Program-made: the position numbers and the translations under genes | The notes under the pieces: model-generated | The model's input: the letters and a program-made list of their open reading frames with translations, nothing else | Databases searched by the model: none | Told to the model about the DNA's origin: nothing | In this document: in pieces, positions 54,999 through 64,000 of the stretch | How positions within the stretch are numbered: position 1 is the stretch's first letter | Layout: every line of letters begins with the position of its first letter | NCBI GenBank assembly: GCA_030247885.1 | Contig: JAPDRO010000010.1 | Location: 992,001 to 1,056,000 of the forward strand | DNA from: Taxawa tesnikishii (nom. ined.) | Taxonomy: Eukaryota; Ascomycota; Dothideomycetes; Dothideales | Length of the DNA stretch: 64,000 nucleotides | Direction of reading: 5' to 3'

Positions 54999-55910
54999 AT
55001 TGGTCATACGAAATGCTTGCCCAACAAGGAAGCACCCGGCGAAAGTGATAAAGGATCGAGGTCTGCTTGCCTGTGACTCCCCTTGACTGTTGAGCGGCGA
55101 CTTCAACATCTTTAGCAGCCTTCCAATCAGCATGCTTTCTTGCAGTTCTAAGTATCCCTCCGGTTGCCCCTCAAGAAAGCGCAATGCGATCGGTAGAGAG
55201 TGCCATGCTTCCTTCGGTGACGGACACTCGCTCAACATTGCCACCAGCGGCATCTCGGCTTGTGAGGTTTCGGCTGTGGTGTATTTCTATTGCTGCTGTT
55301 TTGACGTCGGCACAGGCGGTGTGCCCGTTGTCTCGGCCGGCCTGACACTCTTGGCTTGGAAAGCTCCCAGACTGTCGACAAGTGCACGCCCGATAATCTC
55401 TGGTCTGCTCTTGCATCGTGCCGGCGCTAGCGGCTTAGGGTTTCGTTTCATGTAACTGTCGCTCCGCCTCAAGACCTTCGAAACAGTACTCGCGTGTGTT
55501 AGATAGTTTGGATGGTACTGTACAGCTCAAAGCCAAGTACCTCCTGTCAATACCGAACCGCTCTGGACAACATCAACTTGAGGCAGTGTTGATGGCACAG
55601 TGAGAAAAGCGTGCCTCTGATCTCAGTCTGCTTCATCTCCGGATGCTGTTCGTTCCATTCGCAAATACGTCGCCTATCCTCGGTTGTCAAGATGTGTCGA
55701 GAGGCGTTGGACAAACGGGAAGATGGAGCAGAGACCAGTGTGGCGATTGGCATGGGTGGCCTGCCTGGTACTCCAGGTTGAGGGATGAATGTAGGGATGC
55801 ACTGCTGTTGACTGCTGAGCTGGCTGGGCCATAGTGACATCCCTTGAAGCGTGTCGAGCGGTTGCAACATCTGGTAAGGAGCGCAAAGCGGTGGAGTCTG
55901 CGAGCCACGA
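54999..55910 (-). pseudogene. CENP-B-type HTH protein, 5' end disrupted by a transposon
   Basis: On the minus strand, LTTEDRRRICEWNEQHPEMK matches the start of the CENP-B N-terminal HTH, and after an intron that ends CTAACACACGCGAG the segment TVSKVLRRSDSYMKR completes it. Further on, EAWHSLPIALRFLEGQPEGY and SMLIGRLLKMLKSP resemble the conserved C-terminus of these fungal proteins. One TAG (55,287-55,289) follows SKQQQ, and the intron donor is unclear. The pogo-type element at 55,913 cuts the gene at its 5' end. Likely DNA-binding; as read, inactive. Confidence 0.5.
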
Positions 55911-55912
55911 TA

Positions 55913-58020
55913 CCGTGTCCGTGCACTCAATGCGCGCGTTCACTCAACGCGCGCCCCACCACCTTAGTACTTGCACAAACATGAGGCTGTAGAGCCACCC
56001 ACAACAACTATTATCATTAGACTTTGTCGTGGAGTAGTCATTAGATCTACACAAACAATTTGTGCTATCTATATTTACTTGGAAGCTTGATGTTGCGGCC
56101 GCGTGATGTGGTGACGGATGGGGGCTTGGGGAGCCTTAGCGGCTTCAACACCACCTACAGCATCACCAGCACGTTTTTGACGCTTGCGCTTCTGTATAGG
56201 TGCTTGTGAAGCTTTACGCTTACCCTTTTGGGGCAATTGTACAGCTTTGGCGGCGTCGCGAGCCTCCTTTTGCCGAGCGCGTTTAGCTGCTTTCTCGACC
56301 TTCTCCTTCCTCTTAACCTCTGCCGCCTCTGCCCTTGCTATACGCTTCTCCTGAGCTATTCTCTCATTGTACAGTTTTGCAGCCTTTCTGAGCTTAGCTG
56401 CTTCAGCTTTTTGAAGTTGTAGCTCTTTCTTCTCACGCTCATTAACTGTCCGGCGAACACGTGCCTCCCTAACCTTCCCTGGTGACCAGAAAACAGGGCC
56501 ACTGAGGTACTCCTTGCGTTTTTGAAGATCAAGAGGCTTACCACGCTTTGAGCGCTTCTTCTTGTGAAGGAGAGCCTCTTGAAGCCCCTGATTCTCATGC
56601 GCAAGAAGGTCAACTCGCGCTGAAAGAGCGTGGATTGCTTCATTAAGCCTCCGTACATCCTTTTTGTTTTGATCTCTAACGTTCTCCTGGAGAAGCTGCC
56701 TCATTTTCCTCCAATCAGAGGCGCTTAGTATTGAGGTTGAACTCTCTCTTGACTCTTGCTGATCTGGGTTGGTGTTGCTAAACCTTTTGAGTATAGGAGA
56801 GGGATCAGGGGGCCATATACCAGCGGCTCTGAAGGAGCCGAGTATTGTTGTTCCCTTGAACGAGTACTGCCAGGCCTTCCAGAATAGGGGAAAAAGTCTC
56901 CTTTCTTGATTGGAGACAGCCCCTTGCTTCTCTCAAGGAAAGCTGTGAGCTCGTTTGAGTAGGCCTGTGAGAGAGGCTTGAACAAGCATACATCAAGTGG
57001 CTGCAACGTGTGCGTTGAATGGGGAGGAAAGATGGCCAGGAGTATCTTGTGTTGATCACAATACTCAATAAAATCTGGAGTAACGTGGGATCCATGGCCG
57101 TCAAGTATTAGTAACCGGTAAGAGCGCCGCGCTTTGGTCTTGGTGAAGCGATCAAACACCTGTTCAAGCCAGCTGAGGCCAAGATCGTTGTTTGTCCAGC
57201 CTGTTAGTGATGAGCTGACAAATACCGAGTGTTCCCCTGGCTCAATTTCCTCCACCCAGCTTGACTGAATATCATTGCTAGTTGACGAAAATATGAGGCT
57301 TGGCGGTAGTGCTGATCCATCGGCGCAGACGCACGCCAGGAGGGTAATCCATTCACGTGAGCCATCTTGCATAGCTGCTCTAACCTGCCTCTTCACCCAC
57401 ATCTGTCTGCTGAACACCCGTTTTGAGCGGCTGGTGACACCAATCAAGAAGCCCTTCTCATCCATATTGTATGTATGCCGAGGCTCAACATTGTATTGAG
57501 CTATTTTGGAGTGTAAGAGCTTAAAATACAGGTTGTATTTGGCCCCTGAGTCAGCTTGATGACGATTGCGATCCATACCGGTCGTCCACTTGGAGATGAG
57601 TTGGTCGGTGTTGCGGTTCAAGAAGCGGGTAACCCAGCTCTCTGAGACAGGCTTCTTAGCCACCTTTGACGCGTACTTCTGGATAAGAGACCTTCCAGGA
57701 GGTAGACCTTGCTTTGTGAGCTCACCAATGTGTCGTACAAGCTCTCTCTTGTTGTGGGTTGAGTTTTCGACGATTGGATGACTCGGCTGCGCGGGACTGT
57801 GAAACAGCTTGGTGCCTCCGCGTCAAAGTTGAGCGCACAACACCATGATTTTTAGCTATTGTTGTGTAGCAGAGTCTTTCTCCAGGCTTCAAAGCATCTA
57901 TCTCAGCAAGCGCATCGTCAATTGGAGGCATGGGCGTGGTGTCGTGTAGTAATGAAGTTTGACGCGTGATGGGTTACCCCGCGCGTTGAGTGAACGCGCG
58001 CATTGAGTGCACGGACACGG
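55913..58020 (-). mobile_element. pogo-type element (family E)
   Basis: The 2,108-bp element lies between TA at 55,911-55,912 and 58,021-58,022, with about 41 bp of perfect inverted terminus that starts CCGTGTCCGTGCACTCAATG. It is the longest of the pogo-type elements here and carries a different, psq-like transposase. Confidence 0.85.
56075..57931 (-). pseudogene. pogo-type DDE transposase with two small shifts
   Basis: It starts MPPIDDALAEIDALKPGERL with a psq-type HTH (IAKNHGVVRSTLTRRH), then SESWVTRFLNR, DDE motifs YNMDEKGFLIG, LLILDGHGSHV and LQPLDVCLFKPL, and a long basic coiled-coil tail rich in Lys/Arg/Glu (about residues 430-620). Two breaks: a two-base loss in a GA dinucleotide run near 57,743 and a one-base loss in G4 at 56,887-56,890. 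Repairing them gives one frame of about 620 codons with no stop. Both breaks are in simple repeats, so they may be assembly errors. Confidence 0.75.
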
Positions 58021-58022
58021 TA

Positions 58023-59099
58023 CGAGAAGCCCACGATACGAGAAGCGAGCCCGGCTCAGTCCTGCAACGCGAGGAAGAATCATAGGGAAGCACGAGGAAG
58101 ATGCAACAGCTGCGAGGATTGCGAGGAAGGTTCCGCACGTGAACGAGTGAACAAGCGAACAGCGCAGTGGACGGTTCAACATGCGAAAGATCGCCCACAT
58201 CTCGAGGATCTTCCACGAAGTGGCCGGCCACCGCTATGGAACAAGCCTGATCAACGTCATATCCAGCGATTCGTGCAAAAGAGCCTCTCCTGTCGTATAC
58301 CGACATGAAAGAGAGGATGGATCTGCCGTACAGCGTAGATATAATCCACAGAATCATCGAGCCAGTACAGCTTCGCAAATGGAAAGCCGTAAAGAGGCCG
58401 CTGCTTACAGACGACACTGCGCGCCAAAGATTGCAATGGGCCAAAGACCGTAGCAATTGGACTACGAGCCAGTGGTTGAAGATCGTCTTTCCAGACGAGT
58501 GTTCCGTCGAGCGTGGAGCCGGAAAACGCGATCGTTGGGTCTTCCGCTTCCCATGGCAAAAACTCGATCTCGACAAAGAACAACTGTATCACAAGAGGAA
58601 ATACATTTCAGTAATGGTATGAGCAGGTACACACAACAATGTGGCAACGGATTTGGTGATCATGGAGCGTGATCCACGCGCAAAGAGGAACGGATACTCC
58701 GCCAACCGCTACGTGGCAGTGCTACAATCCGAATTACTCCCATGGATCCACGAGAACACGATCTTCCAGCAGGACAATGCTCCTATCCATACGGCTCGAA
58801 AGACGAAGGCGTGGTTACGCAAGTACGGCGTTCAGTTGCTCGAGGACTGGCCACCGTACTCGCCAGATCTCAATCCGATTGAACATCTGTGGCCTCATCT
58901 CAAACAGCAGCTATACGAGCTGTATCCAGACTGCGAGACTTGGCCAGGCAGTGAAGAAAGCATCGCTCTCCGTATAGGAGATGCTTTGAAGGTTGCATGG
59001 CGAGCAATTGATCCAAACATCGTATACAACTGTGTAGAGAGTACGGAGAGGATGATCCAAGCTGTGATTGAGGCGAAGGGCTGGTATACCATGTACTGA
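58023..59099 (+). pseudogene. Tc1/mariner transposase (third family)
   Basis: From about 58,323 one frame reads LPYSVDIIHRIIEP, FPDECSVERGAGKRD, FQQDNAPIHTARKT and SPDLNPIEHLWPHL to GWYTMY at 59,099, with only a TGA at 58,620-58,622 in the position of a conserved Trp (VMVW in relatives), a G-to-A change. The N-terminal HTH part (58.06-58.31 kb) is in another frame and damaged. It resembles the 11.1-kb family more than the 6.7/12.5-kb family. No clear terminal repeats were found. Confidence 0.75.
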
Positions 59100-59360
59100 G
59101 AAGACTGGTATCACTGTTAGATCCACCGTATTCGAGAGTCTAATCTATCTTTTCTCATCTAAGTTGCTCCTTTAGTTGGCCCACAATACGTGGTAGAAGA
59201 CTGGCTACTAGCAGCCGGCTCGGTAGGTTCCGCAATGAGTTTTGCCTTGGTACTGTATGCACGAAGACCGTATGAGCCGTCCCTAAACGCTGCCTTACGT
59301 TACAACAAACAGCGCCTTGCACTCAGCATCCGAGAGATTAGCCAACGCCTCACCCGACCC

Positions 59361-59882
59361 TCATACCCGAAGAACGAGATAGTCTGCCAGTCTGGTAAAG
59401 AAAACGAATCGAAGCCTTGACAACCTCCAGATTCGGCTTCCAACTCTCTCGTGGGCCGTCCACGAACTTGCCCGTTTTGACATCCTTACGACCGCTCCGT
59501 CCTCCAAGCAAGTACGAAGCGTCCCCCACCTGTCGTCTGCTGCTTCCCGCAATGTCTTGCGAGCCTTAGCGTACCGTTCGTAGTGCAGCAGTACGTGTCG
59601 TACTGTCTCATCACCGCGTCCGCATTCGCACGTCGGACTACCCGCGAGTTTCTTCTTGCTGAACAAACAGGCGTTCAGTCCACAGCGTTCCGTCCGAGCT
59701 TGCACCAAGATGGACGCCTCGTTGGATGTTAGCGCTCCGTACAGGCGGAGCGTGTGCTTGCCCGACCAGGCCTTGTCCATCTTCCGCGTGTAATGCTTTA
59801 CGCGCGCGTCGTCCTCATGGAGATCCACGTTCTTCTCCCGCTCTGCCTTGACCACGCGCAGCACCCTAGGCAGCTCGCGCAC
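59361..59882 (-). pseudogene. LINE-type retrotransposon 3' coding tail
   Basis: The frame has LRLYGALTSNEASILVQART, then SPTCECGRGDETVRHVLLHY, the Cys-x-Cys/His zinc-finger tail found after the reverse transcriptase/RNase H of fungal Tad1-type LINEs. Upstream reverse-transcriptase sequence is absent, as expected for a 5'-truncated insertion. A solo DNA-transposon terminus lies just beyond (59,925-59,972). Confidence 0.65.
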
Positions 59883-59924
59883 CCTCTCGGACGGGACCTG
59901 AAATTGGTAATTTGATTGTTCGCT

Positions 59925-59972
59925 TCCCCACCAGGTTCGCTTCCCTGCGGTTTACGTTACACTTGAAGCGCA
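59925..59972. repeat. Solo transposon terminus
   Basis: A tandem pair of GTTCGCTTCCC units ends in GCGGTTTACGTTA. The reverse complement (TAACGTAAACCGCAGGGAAG) matches the termini at about 20.0 kb and at the right window edge. No attached body was found. Confidence 0.5.
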
Positions 59973-60298
59973 ACTCGAAATGCGGAGCTTTCTCACTTTG
60001 TTCGTCGGCGCCAGCAGGGCTTTCGCAGAACGGTATGCCTGCACCCTCGATATGATGAAGCATCTGCCTTCTGCGGCTAATCTCCATCATGCAATGCTGC
60101 ATCTGGGAACGAAACACGCTCGGCCTTAGAGGTCATTGCTCTAGTAAACATTGAAGCTGATATGAGCTTCACGCCTTCCTCAATTGGCGAAACTACTTGT
60201 GAAAGAGAAAGATGTTTCGTTAACTGGCTGTTATTATATTAACTTTCCAGGAATTATGATGCAATAACGTTAGTAAAATTGATTGTACCATCAGGACT

Positions 60299-61661
60299 TT
60301 ATGTCCGCTCTACAACATCATCACTCCTAGCCGTGATCTGAGTACCAGTAGCATCCTTGACTTTCGGTATCGATGCTGAAACTGCCGCTTTATAGTCTCG
60401 TGGCAACGGTTCCATCACCACCAGCTCGACTTCGGAGTCGTCGTCTGGGTATAACTTGGGTCGCGACCTCCGCGATGGTTGGTCTGCACTCCGACTTCCA
60501 GCCGCTCCTGACCCGGTCTGTATGTACCCTTGATTGCTCTTGCATTGTGTGTTTTGTGGACTCATTCCCCGCGTAATTAGTGCTTTCAGGCCGGGAAGAC
60601 TGGCGACGATGACGGCTGTGCACATCTCGGCGGTACACCATACGGCTGTGTCGCATTAGTAGGAGGGCTTCGATAATGATTAAGATGCATGTTCACTTAC
60701 CGCCATCCGCGTCACTAAGCTCGTAGTCGGTTGCAGAGTATGCGATAAACCGGGCAAGACTCATTGCCATAGTCAGCAATCCAAGAGAGAACACTCCGAT
60801 GAGGCCGGTTGTTTGTCTTCGACGCAGCTTCAAGCTACCAATAACGAAAAACGGAATAGTAAACACTAGCGGAGGGCATACTAAGTTAGCCAAGATACTT
60901 AAGCAACATAAGGAGAGGATCTGACATACGTATCAAGTCGGTGGATATATTCATGACCCAGTTAACAACAAAATTGGTGTATGAGTTCCATATTGAGTTT
61001 CCCTGACCCTCGAGAGACCTGGAAAGTCATCATATCAGCTGCTGTACTCATTGTCCTCCGAGATCAACCCTCACCAATTATCTGAGATGGGTCTGGTAAT
61101 CAAAAGGTCCGCCAGGAGAGAGATGACAACTGCGGCAGCTGTGTAGGTTGTGCTGATGTAGAGCGCTACCCTCAGTCGCTTGAAGCCAGTTGGGATAAGC
61201 CACCAGTAGAAAGAAATGATGGAGGCCTTTGGGAAGTATAGTCCCATATCAAAGAACAAGCACGACACGAAGACGGTCTGTGAGGCGATTGATGTTGTCA
61301 GCCACTCAGTCTTCATGAAACCGTATTAGGAGAAGATGTCTCGCAACATGCGCGAAACGTACCTTTAGGTAGTCTACCGAATCACTGTAGATGTCGTCTA
61401 GAGGATGATCGATCTCGATGTGGAGTGCATGGCACTGGAGCGATGCCCATACCGCAGCAAAGAACCATCCACCCCAAACCAGGTAATCGGACAACGTGAA
61501 GGCGCGCATCTCAATCTTGATTCGAACAAAGCATCGTAGGAGGGTGACAAGAAGAGCCAAAGTAAGCAGGACAACTTGGGCAACCTGCAACAATATTCAG
61601 TGACTGCTCAGATGTCAATGCAAGATATTTGGATGCTTACAACAGCTGCGGTGAACTGCAT
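60299..61661 (-). CDS. PTH11/rhodopsin-like fungal membrane protein (6 exons)
   Basis: Exons (minus) 61,661-61,641, 61,584-61,363, 61,310-61,075, 61,018-60,930, 60,880-60,701 and 60,645-60,299 join in frame to 364 residues; the introns are 49-56 bp with AG acceptors and GT donors. Seven hydrophobic segments alternate with loops, and hallmark motifs are RAFTLSDYLVWGGWFFA, QGNSIWNSYTNFVVNWVMNI, TDLILCPPLVFTIPFF and the late WCTAEMCTAVIVASLPGLKA. This is the fungal rhodopsin-domain (SAT4/PTH11-like) family. Members are proposed surface sensors, but most are uncharacterised. The CFEM domain of true PTH11 is absent. A Ser/Arg-rich cytoplasmic tail follows. No lesions. Confidence 0.85.
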
Positions 61662-63557
61662 TCTGCTACAAGTGCGATCAGTTGATCATACAGGATCCCG
61701 ACGCAAAGGTACGGCTTTTTAAAGATGCAACTTCGCAGTCCGTCGGAGAGTTTAAGTCAGAATGAAAACAAACCCAAAAGCAAGCCTTGTATCGTTAGCG
61801 AGCAGTGCGCTCCCAGGTATGCAAGCTGAAACCTACAACGGCCATGGCGTTTTGCCTTTGCCCAGAACCATTGCGTGTAGCATCAATAGGAACTAGTTGA
61901 AAGCCAAGGCTCAAGTCTCCAGGGTTAGTCCATGACTAGCATGATTTACTGATCGCCTAAATGGGAAGAATTTCCCTAATCTACGGCTTCCACCCGTTGG
62001 ACATGATACGTGCTGTGGAGTTGGTGACATACGCAAGCCTTCTGATTCGTCCGTGTTTCCCTGTGCTCCAACGAATTTGCTGCGCAGCTAGCTATGAGCC
62101 GTTTGTCTCACTAGCAGGTGCCGGCAGCTAGACATCGGAATTGCAATCCACAGAGAATCGTAAACAGTTTAGCCCAGCTTCGCTCTCCTCGAATATGGGG
62201 CTGACTCGTCTCCTCGCAGCAGCCGCATGTGTAAAGGCGTGTACATATGGACGGCAACGCGATCCCGGTTTGATGATCTTGTTGGTGGTGTAGAGGTGAA
62301 AATAGTTAATGGAGTCTAGGCATGTGGAACTGTTGATAAGGTAACAATCAGGATCGTGAATTGATCTGCAGCTGCAGTGCAAACGCGTTTTCGATCATGA
62401 CGGAGCCGCACCACACCCAAAGCTTAAGCTGAAGCTAGTCCTGCTAACGCTGTCTTGATCATTCAGTCTTTCATCGCATCTTCCATTACACCTTGGATCC
62501 CATAACGCTCCTCTATTCTTGAAACACTCATACCTATCCTCACCTCACGAAGTTCTCTACCCATCCGCTGCGACAGTGTACCCAGCGCCCGAGGCTTGCT
62601 ATCGATCCGGAGGCCATCTTTTCCGGTATAACGACGGTAGAGGCGGAGCGATCTTCGCAGAATACCAACGGCGAGCACGAAGAGGAGGACGGAAAAGTCA
62701 CGATCGATCTTGTGGGATGCGAGACAATGCTGCGCTGCCGAGGGGACGATGAAGCAGCTGCAACAACAAGTGCCAGGAAGCGAACTACCAGTAGATGACA
62801 ATAGGTCAGGTCGATTTCGTCACGATCCGCATGCAGCTTTGGTGGTATACTCGCTTGGGTCAGCGCCAATCAAAATCACGCTTCAACTGGCTGATTGGAC
62901 TGAGCTGCATTCACTGTTGGGCTTGATGTCGCCGTGCGTCTTTCACTCTGAATCCATGTATATGCGCACATCGCCATCTCCAGTCGACCCGCCTATACAC
63001 CGTTCATTGGTTCTCTTCCATGCGACAGTGCATAACAGCAGATCGACTCTACATCTCACTCCGAAGCTAATCATCCTCCCATCACTCCTTCTATACGCGA
63101 AGAGCCTAGCGATGGTATAACGGGGAAGGGATGCGAGGTCATACCAAGACAGCGAGAGCAGTACACAAAAGGAGCACAGTTTGGAGTGCGAGAACGCACA
63201 TCTCAAGCAGCAGGACAAGAGCCTTCAAGCACAAGTTCAATCTGGCATCGGCAGCACCCAGCACGGTCGTGATGAGGTCAAGGTTGACGTGTAGGGCAAG
63301 ATCGTTGAGCGGGCGTCGGAAATCTTGCCCAGTATGGAAGCTAACGTAGAGCGGGCAAGAGCATTAATGGAAGCTGATGATGCCGACGACAACGAGTGGT
63401 GAGGGTACAAAGCTGTCACTGGTACAACAACCTGTCCATCATCTAAGGCGCAATCTGCAGGAAAAACCCGAGAATGAAAGGGCGAAAGGAGGATGGGAAC
63501 GGAGACTTCACCGCGTATAGATTCGGGCTGAAAGATTGTAGAATCAACTTATATGGT
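61662..63557. other. Intergenic, no secure gene
   Basis: At 63,160-63,401 the plus strand reads a coiled-coil-like text (HSLECENAHLKQQDKSLQAQ, then EILPSMEANVERARALMEAD) that may be the 3' end of an unknown or transposon gene, with one TAG at about 63,291. A Glu/Ser-rich frame around 62.6-62.8 kb is also possible. Neither is recognised. Confidence 0.3.
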
Positions 63558-63645
63558 CACTCATCAAGTCTGGGAATTCGCCGAATCTGAAGCCCACCCT
63601 TAGATGCACCACGATTTGCTGTGCACCAATAATACTAGAGGTCTG
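63558..63645 (+). repeat. Fragment of the Tc1 element left end
   Basis: AAGTCTGGGAATTCGCCGAATCTGAAGCCCACCCTTAGATGCACCACG aligns with the left end of the Tc1 copy at 6.75-6.80 kb (AAGTCTCGGAATTCTCCGAA, then TGATGCACCACC). Only the terminal ~80 bp is present. Confidence 0.6.
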
Positions 63646-63677
63646 CTGATCAACAAAGTATAAGTTGAACTAAGTGC

Positions 63678-63826
63678 TTAATGGTAGCCGTACATGTAGT
63701 GGAACCAACCGTGACTTGTTGATTGATTGAGCCATCTTCTACGGCAGCTAGGAGATAGAGAGATTCCCGCTTGGCTTGGCAGGTCACATGACTGTCTACA
63801 CGGACGGATAGGCTGCCATCTTGTAA
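63678..63826 (-). repeat. Dispersed repeat, copy 2 (inverted)
   Basis: Reverse complement of the repeat at 668-815 with the same TTACAAGATGGCAGCCT and AGTCATGTGACC landmarks. The flank from 63,827 on is AT-rich, RIP-like sequence. Confidence 0.55.
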
Positions 63827-63980
63827 CAGTATAGAATAATTGAACTATTATAGATTTTTGTAGTCACTTAGAAAGGGTAGTTTCTTCTAATATTTAGAAT
63901 ATTAGCTATTGTTCTTAATATAACGTATACTATAAGGTAGTAAGCGCTTATAGAGAAGTAAGCTATTAAATAGAGTAACG

Positions 63981-64000
63981 TAAACCGCGGGGAAGCTGGT
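63981..64000 (+). repeat. Left terminus of an element running off the window
   Basis: TAACGTAAACCGCGGGGAAG is identical to the solo termini (in reverse) near 20.0 kb and close to that at 59.95 kb. The element body would lie beyond the window. Confidence 0.5.

Noticed and set aside
1-64000. tRNA, rRNA, riboswitch or CRISPR structures
   Set aside because: I found no A/B-box pair with a cloverleaf, no rRNA core sequence and no regularly spaced direct repeats.

Overview
The window is nuclear DNA of a filamentous ascomycete (Pezizomycotina; Dothideomycetes is my best guess but is inference). The evidence is short introns of about 50-155 bp with GTRNGT donors and CTAAC/CTGAC-type branch sites, TA-targeting Tc1/mariner and pogo/Fot1-type DNA transposons, and AT-rich blocks and nonsense codons that are almost all C:G-to-T:A changes, as made by repeat-induced point mutation (RIP). 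I saw no bacterial operon features, CRISPR array, tRNA or rRNA.

Layout. 1-2.8 kb: no recognisable gene. 2.8-5.6 kb: a four-exon MHYT-domain membrane protein. 6-15.6 kb: a transposon field with two copies of one Tc1-type element, another Tc1-type element, two pogo/Fot types and a 1-kb RIP-degraded AT-rich block. 16.2-16.7 kb: a small aegerolysin-family gene. 18.1-19.9 kb: another pogo-type element. 20.2-42.3 kb: the core of interest. 44-50 kb: nested transposons, including a near-identical inverted copy of the pogo element at 8-10 kb. 50.7-59.9 kb: more transposon copies, a broken PD-(D/E)XK-type gene, a broken CENP-B-HTH gene and a LINE tail. 60.3-61.7 kb: a six-exon PTH11/rhodopsin-like membrane protein.

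The 20-42 kb core is an exopolysaccharide gene cluster matching the galactosaminogalactan (GAG) set known from Aspergillus fumigatus: agd3 (secreted deacetylase), uge3 (UDP-glucose/GlcNAc 4-epimerase), gtb3 (about 2,900-residue membrane glycosyltransferase) and GH135/spherulin-4 (sph3-type) genes. There are three sph3-type genes here (one apparently intact, one with two single-base lesions, one clearly broken) and no ega3 (GH114) was seen. By the known pathway, Uge3 supplies UDP-Gal/UDP-GalNAc, Gtb3 polymerises and exports the chain, Agd3 deacetylates it outside the cell and Sph3 hydrolyses it. The cluster also encloses a small cysteine-rich secreted protein gene and a relic agd3 fragment between duplicated non-coding blocks.

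A key caveat: gtb3, the second sph3-type gene and several transposases are interrupted by -1 frameshifts that nearly all fall in mononucleotide runs. That pattern looks like homopolymer undercalling in the assembly, so the cluster may be intact in the organism. In contrast the many TAG/TGA codons in transposons look like genuine RIP-type mutations.
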